Positions 18,401-24,185 of a stretch of 64,000 nucleotides of DNA are shown piece after piece. Below the pieces are notes generated by a model. It ran no database searches and was not told the DNA's origin. It was given only the letters and a program-made list of their open reading frames with translations. Within the stretch, counting starts at the first letter, position 1. Every line of letters starts with the position of its first letter. This stretch comes from CAZNXJ01 sp964577115 (GTDB lineage: Bacteria; Planctomycetota; Planctomycetia; Pirellulales; Pirellulaceae): NCBI GenBank assembly GCA_964577115.1, contig CAZNXJ010000009.1, positions 124,001 through 188,000 on the forward strand, in the 5' to 3' direction. The position numbers and the translations under genes are program-made.

Positions 18401-20466
18401 ACAACACGTTGTACGGCGGCGGAACGGGTGTGGGTATCTCGGTGGAGAACAACGCGAGCCCGACGCTGCTCAACAACATCGTGGCGTCGTTCGAGCTCGG
18501 CCTCAACATCGATGCAACATCGACGACGACGGTTGTGGGCGGCACGCTGTATAAGGACAACGTGACGAACTCCAGCGGTTCGTTGGGAACATTCCCGCTC
18601 GTCCTGGGCGAGACGGATCCGCTGTTCGTCGATGCCGAGATGGGGAACTTCTATCTGGCGAGCAACTCGCCGGCCATCGACAGCGGCATCAACTCGGTGC
18701 CCGATCGGCCCGCGATGACCTCGGTCCGCAGCCCACTCGGCATTCCGCAGTCGCCGATCGTCGCTCCGCAGCGTGACCTGCTCGGCCAATTGCGAGTCGA
18801 CGATGATACGTTCGAACCGCCGCCGGGAGCTGGCCAGAACCCGTTCATCGACCGCGGTGCGATCGATCGTGCCGATACGGCGGGCCCCGTGGCGCTACTG
18901 ATCGATCCGCGCGACAACGATGCGTTGTCGCAAGACACGGATCCGCGTGTCTCCTACGTACGCCTGGCAAACCGGCCGGTCAGCGCGTTCTCGATTCAGC
19001 TGCGAGACGGTATCGAACCGGTGGATCCGGCGAACGGATCGGGAATTGACGACGCGACGGTCACCAGCCAGCAGGTTCGCGTGTTCCGCGATGGTGAGCT
19101 GCTGCGGGAAGGCTATGACTACCGTTTCAACTACGACGCGCAGAACGACATCATCCGGCTCACGCCGGTGGCGGGCGTCTGGGCGCCCAACCACACGTAC
19201 GTGATCCAGTTGGCGAACGTCGAGGATCCCGACGGCGGTATCCGGGATCATGCGGGCAATAGCCTCCAGCGCAATCGCGAAGTGACCACCGAGTTCTCGA
19301 TTCAGCTCGGTAGCGGACTCGACTTTGGCGACGCTCCGGAATCGCTCGGTTATCCCACGTTTGACAGCTCCGACGGCGCCCGCCACCTGGTGGTGCCAGG
19401 CTTCAGCCTCGGCAGCATCGTGGACGTCGATGTCGATGGCCAACCCACGCTTGGCGCCAACGGCGACGACCTAGATGGCGACGACGACGAAGACGGCGTT
19501 GTCTTCGGATCGATGGTCCGCGGCTACGGCGGCACGGTAACGGTTACGGCGACCGGAGTCCTGCCGAACCGGCCTGGATTCCTCGATGCGTGGATCGATT
19601 TCAACGGCGACGGCGATTGGGACGACGCCGGCGAACAGATCGCGGTGAGCGTCGCGCTGGTCAATGGCGAGAACGTGCTTAACTTCGACATTCCCGAAAC
19701 GGCTCAGCTGGGCGAAACCTATGCTCGCTTCCGGCTCAGTTCGACGGGCGGCCTGAGCCCGATCGGGCTCGCGGCTGACGGGGAGGTGGAAGACCACCGC
19801 GTAGTGATCGGTTCGAGCTCGTGGCATAACGCCGCGATGCCGAACGATGTCAGCGGCGATGGCCGAGTCAACTCGTATGACGTGCTCGTCGCGCTGTCGT
19901 TCCTCGTCCGAGCCGGTTCGGGTGGATCGGGCAGCATCGACCTGCCCTCACCGCCGCCGCTGGTGGTCAATGGCGTCGAGTTCTACCCGGATGGGCAGAT
20001 GGTCGACGTGGATGGCAACGGTCGAGCGTCCATCGCGGATGTTCGCCGCATCATCACGGCCCTCGTCACCGGTGTCACCCAGCCGGAAGGCGAGCTGCTG
20101 GCAGCCGAGGGCGAACGGGCTTCGGCCGAAGGCGAGCCGGAAAGCAGCTCGCTGGTGGCGAGTGACCTCGCACAGCGACTGTCGAGCGTCGAGCAGGTCG
20201 GTCTGGTGACTGGCTCCGAGTCGTGGACGACGAGCTCGACGACGGCGGACACGCCGGTGAATACCAAGCGAACGAAATCGGAAGTCCGCGAAGTCGTGTT
20301 CAATATCGCTCCGGCAAAGTCCGTGACGCTCGAACGCGAGGACGCGTCCACGCTCGAGGTCACGCCGCTCGAGGACCTGGCCGAGGTCCTGGCGGCCGAT
20401 CAACAGACGCTGGCGAGCCACGAGGAGGCTCACGACTCGATCTTCGCGGAGTGGGGAAAACTGTAA
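6412..20466 (+). CDS. Giant 4684-aa LEPR-XLL-type surface protein: dead metzincin, PPC repeats, beta-helices, GEVED, dockerin
   Basis: A single uninterrupted 14-kb frame begins at ATG 6412. Residues 1-45 are a very basic leader ending in LETLEDRRLMA, the LEPR-XLL-like N-terminal signature of secreted planctomycete giants. Two tandem ~100-aa repeats follow at about 110-330. A matrixin/serralysin-like domain lies at about 655-840, but its zinc site reads SQVIGYLLGLGDS, so the three His and the Glu are Gln801, Tyr805, Asp811 and Val802. At least five PPC-like domains are seen (about 845-965, 1880-2040, 2075-2230, 3245-3395, 3740-3890). Right-handed beta-helix segments lie at about 1005-1680 and 3900-4150. 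There is an Ig-like segment, a GEVED domain at about 4303-4468, and a two-repeat type I dockerin at about 4477-4556 (DVSGDGRVNSYDV, DVDGNGRASIADV). The C-terminus ends HDSIFAEWGKL. It is probably extracellular or surface-bound; binding partner unknown. Confidence 0.88.
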   Translation: MTIRPTRGSSSSSSKLRRLRDQMLRRKARRELRLETLEDRRLMAGLDLAGIATNQTTLLREGAIYNISPKELTFRFNDGVVLDEASLASGIEVIRSGGDGVFESASVRTDLNTNGTVIMEFTAVDAGSAGDGIQIVVTKNDRGADGGVGITVEGSVISVDLNTNVADRTTAAALRSALNNHPLASRLVRATVVRGNSFTDIATPEITYSPLTLTGANHAKGSSTFELGPAMEIQFTAVPAGVAGNGIRLNFTQSDFGDGGPPRITVDGRTINIELNRNAAAPTTAAALVSAINSHPQASQLVRARQTVGSPTAVIAGPQTIAPVTLQGASDVVITAGFVGYGDAEDTAVFRFAEPLVDDVYRINVLGRAGGGRTPVREASGDAFRDGLDNFSITFELDLGARVLSVVPQPIERINGQLVQHRNQIHVYFNDDDLDRALAENPKFYELILVQDTVRNTDDIAFRPTSVSYSPEADRAVLTFATNIDELGGPDGGTFRLRIGTDEAIPLAPATLNPGTDVGSSFDSALDLSGNWDTGPILTVRGGAAQFADGQTFTITDNQGVTWTFEFEKTVPVPPPVAGRERIVFNDGMSASAMAQAIAAAINNAPFAVTASVSGTTVRLANDAAVAISPDIRGLSKTTQALIVSGSITNDGQPYTLQFPGDIDEPGHRNINLPAQNHYTAPGDALSGITQAFYNFQTEYGFDPSGNVLRNAITEVQKQRVREIFDLYNRYFGIQFIESAASGMTIAVGDMRAVIPTVQTGPGGIQGVAGGGLTGTAVLDLADFDDQNDEFGGEFFRSASQVIGYLLGLGDSLDLPPLTIMGHDLDLIDSTTPEPVFPGDHDIVHGRFLYRPESKDIDLYRFDVTQRGLFTAETFAERLPNASQLDTVITLYRETVNGREVVARNDNYFSNDAYLELFLEPGTYYIGVSAAGNEDYDPTIADSGIGGTTQGNYELRLNFRGEATNALVDIDNANNPRATPTSAATPLDGDADGTPGGVFNFWFRAQSPNNTIFVDKSAPAAGQNGSLANPYREIDTALANAQPGDVVRILGNGGADGDIATTEDNLAYELGFSAFGGSTLADGANLQVPQGVTVMIDHGALFKTRRSYISVGSLSTTGDFSGGALQVLGVPRLVDSSGQVRLDAQGQPISGEVIFTSLHERIGVGTNPDTNPPAPAPGDWGGIIFRSDIDASNAGRFDYERQGIFLNSIYYADMRYGGGNVVVQGTPTVVDPVFIQDTRPTVAYSTITRSAHAAISANPNSFLETNFHSPEYQVSGAFTSDYTRVGPDISGVRTTNNTINGLFLRMRTNPNEPTEALTVAGRFDDTDIVHVLQENLIIEGNPGGPVLEDVAPPVDLVTVAPGPVGGSLTAGTYTYRITFVDANGNEGPASDLTVSATIPGNPDVFGQQNVGTIRLDNLPTVGQFPGYVARRIYRSTPGGTGPYTLVAQINGFTTSFTDTGATAGGELVPAPTVLRARPDARLRIDPGMIIKSESALIDVGMDATLIAEGTATERIVMTSLADSRYGAGGTFLTNNQPNQEPSAGGWAGIFAGHLSDVSIDHALIAFAGGTARVDGDFRSFNALEIHQAEARVANSEFESNASGFLPITNEGPGADRFGRGFNAAGTIFVRGAQPVIVNNIFRTNESAVININVNALNGELVNDHGRATGTADIYRGEFGNFGPLISGNRLDENLVNGMEVRGGTLTTESVWDDTDIVHVVRDTITVPDFHTFGGLRLTSKATESLVVKLAGDTAGFTATGRPLEIEDRIGGVIHMVGTPAFPVVLTSLNDCSVGAGFTPDGLPVTDTLNSGLCSAGSEPAPQTAANPGDWRSVRIGQFSHDRNVEVLNELEPVDTLQPGSNGTPSSAEYLGQLAPNDKAGDDNARLGFTIYGNINHPQDVDVYRFEARGGTEVWLDIDRTSMSLDSVVELVAFDGTVIARSDNSAEEATNASLLYRGNSIPANHVNPLQKSPFEGVDRYSTNPRDAGMRVVLPGSSEVLGNYYVRVRSSSSDLSNLQGGLTSGSYQLQVRLREQDEVPGSTIRYSDIRYATTGIEVFGQPIHSPLTGEAAESAADNNTSAGAQPVGNLLASDRGTLGIAGRLTTGTDIDFYRFSAIYEDVNPGVYSIPRHVPVTFDMDYADGLGRANTFLSIYDENGNLVLIANNSNVAEDRPGPFEGTDMDDLSRGSVGALDPFLGTVALPVGNYYATVSSIAQVPAEIGQFTLAAPVNPLLRLEPVNSVRRIAEDHINSSSRGTADGPVVPVLFDANSFVPWTLGDVTLYVSQDPGTVDQTNLYTVNPFTGQRTTQVGRFNFDVGDIAMRPNGNLMAYSLDLENFPFLDATTGQYLQIDTGTGVVTVVGASGIQTWEDDPANPGTPRRSDDTQVAGIHFQAMAFGHTGDLVERGFAVGSRPNQPFGIPAATNILYEFVPTTGTAVSAPADNRTGADLLTGAGTQIVERGRLLTDADPLGTGNTVIVTPEATRVDADGITTPIILDGTRFAVDDGGLTQFEFVSGPEVRMTLTPGAASNPIFIRDGDTFFLDGQAFEFDTGEVLVITAQNGNFISDGDRFTITDNQDTPVTRIFEWDNGTGPALPGNVIPVPFNVGMSRQQLVQAVVAAINSQTAFNENGEPIFAASAQALPTADGNFNNRISLINSTAASETSNGMTIEGNYGLSTSRAVPNPIGTHLIRVEEISSIIDVGHAILQTFNGTTNPPAMPGVPNIDAGVDGNRVNFVGPNMGDFSELVSRGVFTDLGHDGTPSAGAIGVPFLAHDAPEDIAQRMADALNAQGFTATVNGPVVTLSGGAAFDDAGTDDPPLTIAGAAPGGEITGTAFIGTQMYAVSDAGGLYRIVNYSSAGGAFADYIESATDLLGIPFEGLTAGPRNVEGGRYANLLFGITGNGRIYAFNTAGELQPIFANGSTFVDTGITNANGLDFSILDTNLWHTTTNRQSDPGHGINQPFDGSRAAVPGGTSLWFGWESQAANRVSQDPFYNPVNNNADYDFPGGAHGSLVSNEFSLEGYAAEDLPVLYFNYRLATENASATIHSTPEYMRDAFRVYVAGEDGVWHLLATNNSGRRDGAMNDEYDDLIPNDGIDVEVQELFDVGDNGAPDSWRQARISLAPFAGQSNLKLRFDFSTAGALDFGNANSTGSFLQAVLGSDLRDGQVMMIDSDTFEFDMGYTLVAPTGAKLTNGETLTIHGRTFEFTSDGTVEPGRIAIPFNASQSASAVASEIRRVLDLTDFTRSASMTAETGGNDTLATAVLSGIAGGADAFRSSGVIGDNANLADPALDVDLIRLNLNAGDQLRVSLNAATGSSLDPLLRLFDANGNQIAINDNANGVNAAFNLTMGATGTYYLGISGAGNNNYDPLVSGSGTPGSTGAYNIEIQVNGFTGVETRLHDNRIQLDGATRVMTSAGSSLVIDGSSGVSPGAIPISVHADMTKAQVAAAVQQALADRYSGGVLEAFKVDRDRVQVVGHTVASPGPLGLADSLMGDQFGAFYASTRFDGTTDANFPGALRAQNNDHEGVYIDDIIIGFAERGEMVTGATANTSFINNPALPANHNEILVGDYQLEIRQAEDYAVDAAQPVPTLVLTRSFDTNDRQAQAFTLTAPKASDVIDGQTFQLSDGVNTVTFEFEDVNIGNGVQPGRIAIPFDPSAVQNGGVSAESDIVLAQRIRDAINSAPVQNVLKLRAALSDGAASGTQSTSAQINLFGNAVVGNLVSTHVSGGMLTEGAAGNDTGPTAVVANVPIGTSATYTATGFIGDNPALTGFSAALDVDLVRFELTAGTRVRVDVDARIAGSLLDPMLRIFDVAGNEIAFSDDDSAPGEPFTFDPYIDFVVPVTGTYYIGVSSYDNRTYDLNTFASGTAGGSTGSYTLEVTLTSGGLSFTQFDDKGDTNLYRDQGQLILHSNRISHSAQFGINVDAGVRDGGGDNPHQGPPRVTREVNQQRLVPGVVIENNIVDRSGVGGIRFSGDNNASGGQIGSVPFGRIMNNTLYGGGTGVGISVENNASPTLLNNIVASFELGLNIDATSTTTVVGGTLYKDNVTNSSGSLGTFPLVLGETDPLFVDAEMGNFYLASNSPAIDSGINSVPDRPAMTSVRSPLGIPQSPIVAPQRDLLGQLRVDDDTFEPPPGAGQNPFIDRGAIDRADTAGPVALLIDPRDNDALSQDTDPRVSYVRLANRPVSAFSIQLRDGIEPVDPANGSGIDDATVTSQQVRVFRDGELLREGYDYRFNYDAQNDIIRLTPVAGVWAPNHTYVIQLANVEDPDGGIRDHAGNSLQRNREVTTEFSIQLGSGLDFGDAPESLGYPTFDSSDGARHLVVPGFSLGSIVDVDVDGQPTLGANGDDLDGDDDEDGVVFGSMVRGYGGTVTVTATGVLPNRPGFLDAWIDFNGDGDWDDAGEQIAVSVALVNGENVLNFDIPETAQLGETYARFRLSSTGGLSPIGLAADGEVEDHRVVIGSSSWHNAAMPNDVSGDGRVNSYDVLVALSFLVRAGSGGSGSIDLPSPPPLVVNGVEFYPDGQMVDVDGNGRASIADVRRIITALVTGVTQPEGELLAAEGERASAEGEPESSSLVASDLAQRLSSVEQVGLVTGSESWTTSSTTADTPVNTKRTKSEVREVVFNIAPAKSVTLEREDASTLEVTPLEDLAEVLAADQQTLASHEEAHDSIFAEWGKL

Positions 20467-20476
20467 TCGCAGCGCA

Positions 20477-20503
20477 GCCTGCCGGTCCTCGCGGCCGGCA
20501 GGC
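20477..20503 (+). terminator. Hairpin after giant gene
   Basis: Perfect 9-bp arms GCCTGCCGG and CCGGCAGGC with a 9-nt loop start 11 bp past the stop codon. The T-rich stretch (TTCCTTTCCGTCATTT) begins only about 17 nt later, so classical intrinsic termination is uncertain. Confidence 0.4.
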
Positions 20504-20740
20504 GGCCTGCGGCCTCGTGGGTTCCTTTCCGTCATTTCAGTGAATACCCGTGTCCCGGTCGCGCCGCTCGGGCCTCGGCGGTGCGGACGGGACGCGCGCT
20601 TCTGCGTGGTGTTTCGCCGGCCGCAAAACCGGAATGTCCCCCGCAATCGCGCGCGTCGAGGAGGACACGGCCGGCAAGCTTTACCGAAGCCCTACCGATT
20701 GCTTGTCCGATCAAGTCGAGCCGACTACGATGGCGGCAAG

Positions 20741-20759
20741 TGCTCGGGATCAGCGAGCA
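20741..20759 (+). repeat. Leader hairpin 1 of the metalloprotease gene
   Basis: Arms TGCTCG and CGAGCA enclose a 7-nt loop, 94 bp before the metalloprotease ATG. It may be an RNA hairpin in the 5' leader or an operator. Confidence 0.3.
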
Positions 20760-20786
20760 CTACCGGGAACAGAGTCGTTCAAGATG

Positions 20787-20805
20787 GCCATGCCTTGAGC
20801 ATGGC
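20787..20805 (+). repeat. Leader hairpin 2 of the metalloprotease gene
   Basis: Arms GCCATGC and GCATGGC enclose the 5-nt loop CTTGA, 47 bp before the ATG and 27 bp after the first leader hairpin. Confidence 0.3.
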
Positions 20806-20852
20806 ACATCGTCCACTTAGAGGCAGGCTCCCGCCGCGGGGCCGTGGACGCA

Positions 20853-23696
20853 ATGAGTAGAGCTTGGAATACCCTACGTCGGGGGCTAGCTGCGCGCCGC
20901 CAGCGCAGCCGCCGAGTGACACGCCGTGCCCCGCGCCGCCTGCCGCTCGAGGCGCTCGAAGCTCGTTGCCTGCTCTCTACCGTTCCTTATGGCGCAGCGC
21001 CCGAAGACACGGCCGAGTTCATGCTCGGCACGGTCCTTGTTACTCCAGTGTTTCTCGAGTCGACGGGCGAGATCGATGTCAGTACGGAGAACTGGACGCC
21101 GGCGCTGATCAACCAGGTGAAGCAAACCATCAAGAATGGAGTCGAATGGTGGGAGGAGACGCTGACGAACTTTACGTCCGTGCACTCACTCGACTTCATC
21201 TTCGACTTCCAATACGCCGATAACCCGGTTCCGACCAAGTACGAACCGATTGCCCGCCGATCGGACGACTACGAACTGTGGGTAAACGAGTTCCTCACGT
21301 ACGTCGGATTCAACTCGCCGCAGAGCATCGATGCGGATATCCGGCAGTTCAACGACGCGCAGCGGCGAGCGCACGGTACGGACTGGGCGTTCACGATCTT
21401 CGTCGTGAACTCGTTTGCGGACGCCGACGGGCAGTTTGCTAGCGGCGGCAGTTTTTCACGGGCGTTCGCGTTTGCCGGCGGCCGCTACTTTGTTTCGCCC
21501 GCCTCGCGGCCCGAATCCACCTTCGCGCATGAAACCGGGCACATGTTCTGGGCGCGCGACGAATACTTCGGTGGAAGTGATTGGTCGGATCGCCGCGGAT
21601 ATTACAACACGCAGAACGTCAATGCCGCCAACAATCCGACGCCCGGATTCGTTCAGCAAGACAGCATTATGAGCTCGTCGACGAGCATGGAGGCGGCGTT
21701 TACCAATCACTGGTCGGCTCCCAGCACGCTCGCTATGGTGGGCTGGCAGGACTCGGATGGCGACGGCGTCTTCGATGTGCTCGACGTGCCTCACGAACTC
21801 CAAGGCGTTGGCTGGTACGATGCGGATCTGGGCCGCTACCGCTTCCAGGGGACAGCTAAAGTCGGCACGCTGCCGAACCGCAATTCCAGCGGGTTGCAGA
21901 ACGATATCACGACAAATCGCATCACGCGCGTGGAATATCGGATCGATTCGGGGCTGTGGCAGACCGCCCAGAACTACGGCACGCCAACGGCCGACATCGA
22001 CATCCAGATTACCGTCCCCGCTGGCCATCACACGATTCAGATTCGCACCGTCACGATCGATGCGTTGACCGGCAAATTGGTGACGTCCTCGCCCGTCTTC
22101 ACCGGTCCGACCAATGGGGCGGCGATGACGGCGGTTGGCGGCATCAGCGGTTTTGTCTATCACGACGCCAACGGAAACGGGCAGCGCGACCTGCGTGAAG
22201 TAGGGCTCGCCGGAGCGACCGTCCAGTTGGTCGACGCCGGCGGCCAACCGCTCGAGTTGCAGAAAACGATTGAGCCGGACGACTATGATGACGCGGCCGT
22301 CCTGAATAATCGTCTAAGTGGCGTGACGCTGAGCGCGACGGGTTCGACGGTTGGATCGAATCAGGTGGTGAGCCGTACGGCGAATGCCGCGTCAACGGGC
22401 ACGCGTGTGCTGGCCAATTTTAGCACGAGCGGCGCGAGCCGCGTCAGCTGGCTCCAGGGAAGCAGCGAGCTGCGGATCAATTTCGCCACACCCCAGACGT
22501 ACATCGCGATCGATGCCCTCGCGCACAACAGTGGCGCTATGGGGCGACTGGAAGCGTATGACGCGTTCGGCAACCTACTCGCCCGGTACAACACCCAAGC
22601 GCTCAGCGGGTCGGCGGTCGAAACAATGGTCATCGCCCGCAGCCAGGCCGATATCGCCTTTGTGAAGGCCTTCGGTCGCGGAGGAGCCGTGCGATTGGAT
22701 AACCTCCGCATCGGCCCCGCCACCGTTACGCAAACTTCGACGCACGGAGCTTACCAATTCACCGCTCTGCCGCCGGGCACCTACCACACCATCATCAGCC
22801 CGCCGGTCGGCGCGGCATCAATTACGCCCGCGACGGGGGAGCATGTCGTCACGCTGACGGCCGGGCAGAGCGTCTCGAACGCCCATTTCGCTCTGCAAAG
22901 TGCCGCACCGTGGAGCAATCCGGTGAATGCGGCCGACGTGGACAACGACGGCCGCGTCTCGGCACGCGACGTCATCATGCTGCTGAAACAACTGCTGACG
23001 ACCGGATCGGGAGAACTGCCGCCACCGACGGATAACAGCAGCCCGCCTGAGTTCTGGGATGTAACGGGAGATGATCGGCTGAGTGTCTCCGACCTGCGCG
23101 TGGTCCTGACAGTGCTCGTCCTACAGCCCGCAGGCGGCGAAGCGCCGCCGAGCGGCGACGCCGAGCCGCTTGCCGAGTCGAGTAACGGCGAGAGTGACGA
23201 GGAAGGATCGGGGGGCGAGTCGGAAGCCGGGCGGCGTGCGGCCCGGATTGCCGCCGGGGACAGCGGATATGCGCTGGTGGCCGAAGAGGCGTCAAACCGC
23301 GAAGAACGGCTGCGCCGCCGGTCGGAAGCGGCTGAACCCCGAGTGCACGACGTGGCGCTTGCGGCGCTGGTGACCGACTGGGAATTCTCTCTGCTACGAG
23401 CTCATCGCGCTGCGCCGCCTCAGGCGAGCGACTCGCATGCGGCGGATGCTCGGCGTACGGCGCGCAGCCAGCCGGAACGCGACCGCGCGCCTCGTCCGGC
23501 GGATCGTCCGGAGCTCGCCGCTCTTTTACGAGTCCCCAGCATGGCGGCGAACGGGTCCTCGCCGTTCGAACGGACGGCCCGGCGAGTAGCCGGTGAGCGG
23601 GACCGTGAGCTCGCGGAGCTCGACGAGGTCCCCGCGGGGAACGCTTGGGCGGAGCCGAGTGACGCGGAACGGGCCGAAGTGCCCGCCGCCGATTAG
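20853..23696 (+). CDS. Secreted LEPR-XLL metzincin-type metalloprotease with SdrD-B-like and dockerin domains
   Basis: ATG 20853 is preferred; an in-frame GTG lies 9 bp upstream. The 947-aa product opens with a basic leader and LPLEALEARCLLS (LEPR-XLL-like). About residues 45-300 form a metalloprotease domain with zinc motif HETGHMFWARD. His226, Glu227, His230 and a possible third ligand Asp236 are present, with a Met-turn-like SIM (Met273). The pattern HExxHxxWxxD is a metzincin variant with Trp in place of the usual Gly. An Ig-like stretch follows, then an SdrD-B-like opening near residue 430 (GFVYHDANGNGQRD). That domain seems to close only near residue 650 (YQFTALPPGTYH), as though another domain were inserted. 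The dockerin lies at about 688-760. The last ~180 residues are charged and disordered-looking. It is probably an active secreted protease. Confidence 0.85.
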   Translation: MSRAWNTLRRGLAARRQRSRRVTRRAPRRLPLEALEARCLLSTVPYGAAPEDTAEFMLGTVLVTPVFLESTGEIDVSTENWTPALINQVKQTIKNGVEWWEETLTNFTSVHSLDFIFDFQYADNPVPTKYEPIARRSDDYELWVNEFLTYVGFNSPQSIDADIRQFNDAQRRAHGTDWAFTIFVVNSFADADGQFASGGSFSRAFAFAGGRYFVSPASRPESTFAHETGHMFWARDEYFGGSDWSDRRGYYNTQNVNAANNPTPGFVQQDSIMSSSTSMEAAFTNHWSAPSTLAMVGWQDSDGDGVFDVLDVPHELQGVGWYDADLGRYRFQGTAKVGTLPNRNSSGLQNDITTNRITRVEYRIDSGLWQTAQNYGTPTADIDIQITVPAGHHTIQIRTVTIDALTGKLVTSSPVFTGPTNGAAMTAVGGISGFVYHDANGNGQRDLREVGLAGATVQLVDAGGQPLELQKTIEPDDYDDAAVLNNRLSGVTLSATGSTVGSNQVVSRTANAASTGTRVLANFSTSGASRVSWLQGSSELRINFATPQTYIAIDALAHNSGAMGRLEAYDAFGNLLARYNTQALSGSAVETMVIARSQADIAFVKAFGRGGAVRLDNLRIGPATVTQTSTHGAYQFTALPPGTYHTIISPPVGAASITPATGEHVVTLTAGQSVSNAHFALQSAAPWSNPVNAADVDNDGRVSARDVIMLLKQLLTTGSGELPPPTDNSSPPEFWDVTGDDRLSVSDLRVVLTVLVLQPAGGEAPPSGDAEPLAESSNGESDEEGSGGESEAGRRAARIAAGDSGYALVAEEASNREERLRRRSEAAEPRVHDVALAALVTDWEFSLLRAHRAAPPQASDSHAADARRTARSQPERDRAPRPADRPELAALLRVPSMAANGSSPFERTARRVAGERDRELAELDEVPAGNAWAEPSDAERAEVPAAD

Positions 23697-24185
23697 ATCT
23701 CGGCCGCCGCTGGTGCTCGCGATCGGCGCACGATTCTTCCGGGGAAGCTCCCCCTGCGGCGCGACGAATGTGCCGAACTTGCGGATTTTTTGGAACTTTT
23801 CTGCCCTTTTACTGCGTCCCTACTCGTAGCTCGGTGTTTTCTTCTTCTAGAGCGCTTGATGTAAAATAGGCGCCAATCATAATGTGGTGAACTTGGGTTA
23901 TTTGGGAAGTCTTGTCCGCTGAGCCGTGCAGTGTGCCTTCCCAGATGCGTAGCCGTCGCGCGAGCGAGTGCCAAACGGTTGCAAACTTTTCCGTGGCCAA
24001 CTAGTCTCAGGATACTGCCTCTCGGAGGAACCCTTCGCGCCCGCCTGGCCCCCCGTCCTGCTCGATTTTCTCGAATCGCCGGGGCTTCGTCCACGATTCT
24101 GCGGGGCTATCGGTCTGTTCGTCCTGAAGCACGAGCCGGCATTTACATTCGTTCCATCGATCGCGATTAAGGTCCAACGCGAATC
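23697..24185. other. Intergenic region upstream of the cadherin-like giant
   Basis: This is 489 bp with no supported gene and clearly more AT-rich in its first half than its surroundings. It holds a candidate ECF-type promoter at 23786-23818 and a TAAAAT hexamer at 23862-23867 that could be a -10 element but has no good -35. Several short overlapping frames lack domains. Confidence 0.55.
23786..23818 (+). promoter_or_regulatory. Candidate ECF-type promoter GGAACTT-N16-CGTC
   Basis: A T-run followed by GGAACTT (23792-23798), 16 nt, then CGTC matches the general layout of ECF sigma promoters (GGAAC -35, CGTC -10). It would give a long leader of about 360 nt for the 1564-aa gene. This is inference from pattern only. 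Confidence 0.25.

Larger units (their letters stand above)
20467..20852. other. Intergenic region between giant gene and metalloprotease gene
   Basis: This is 386 bp without a supported gene. It contains a terminator-like hairpin just after the giant gene and two short hairpins before the metalloprotease gene, each listed separately. Three overlapping Arg-rich frames here show no domain. Confidence 0.6.
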
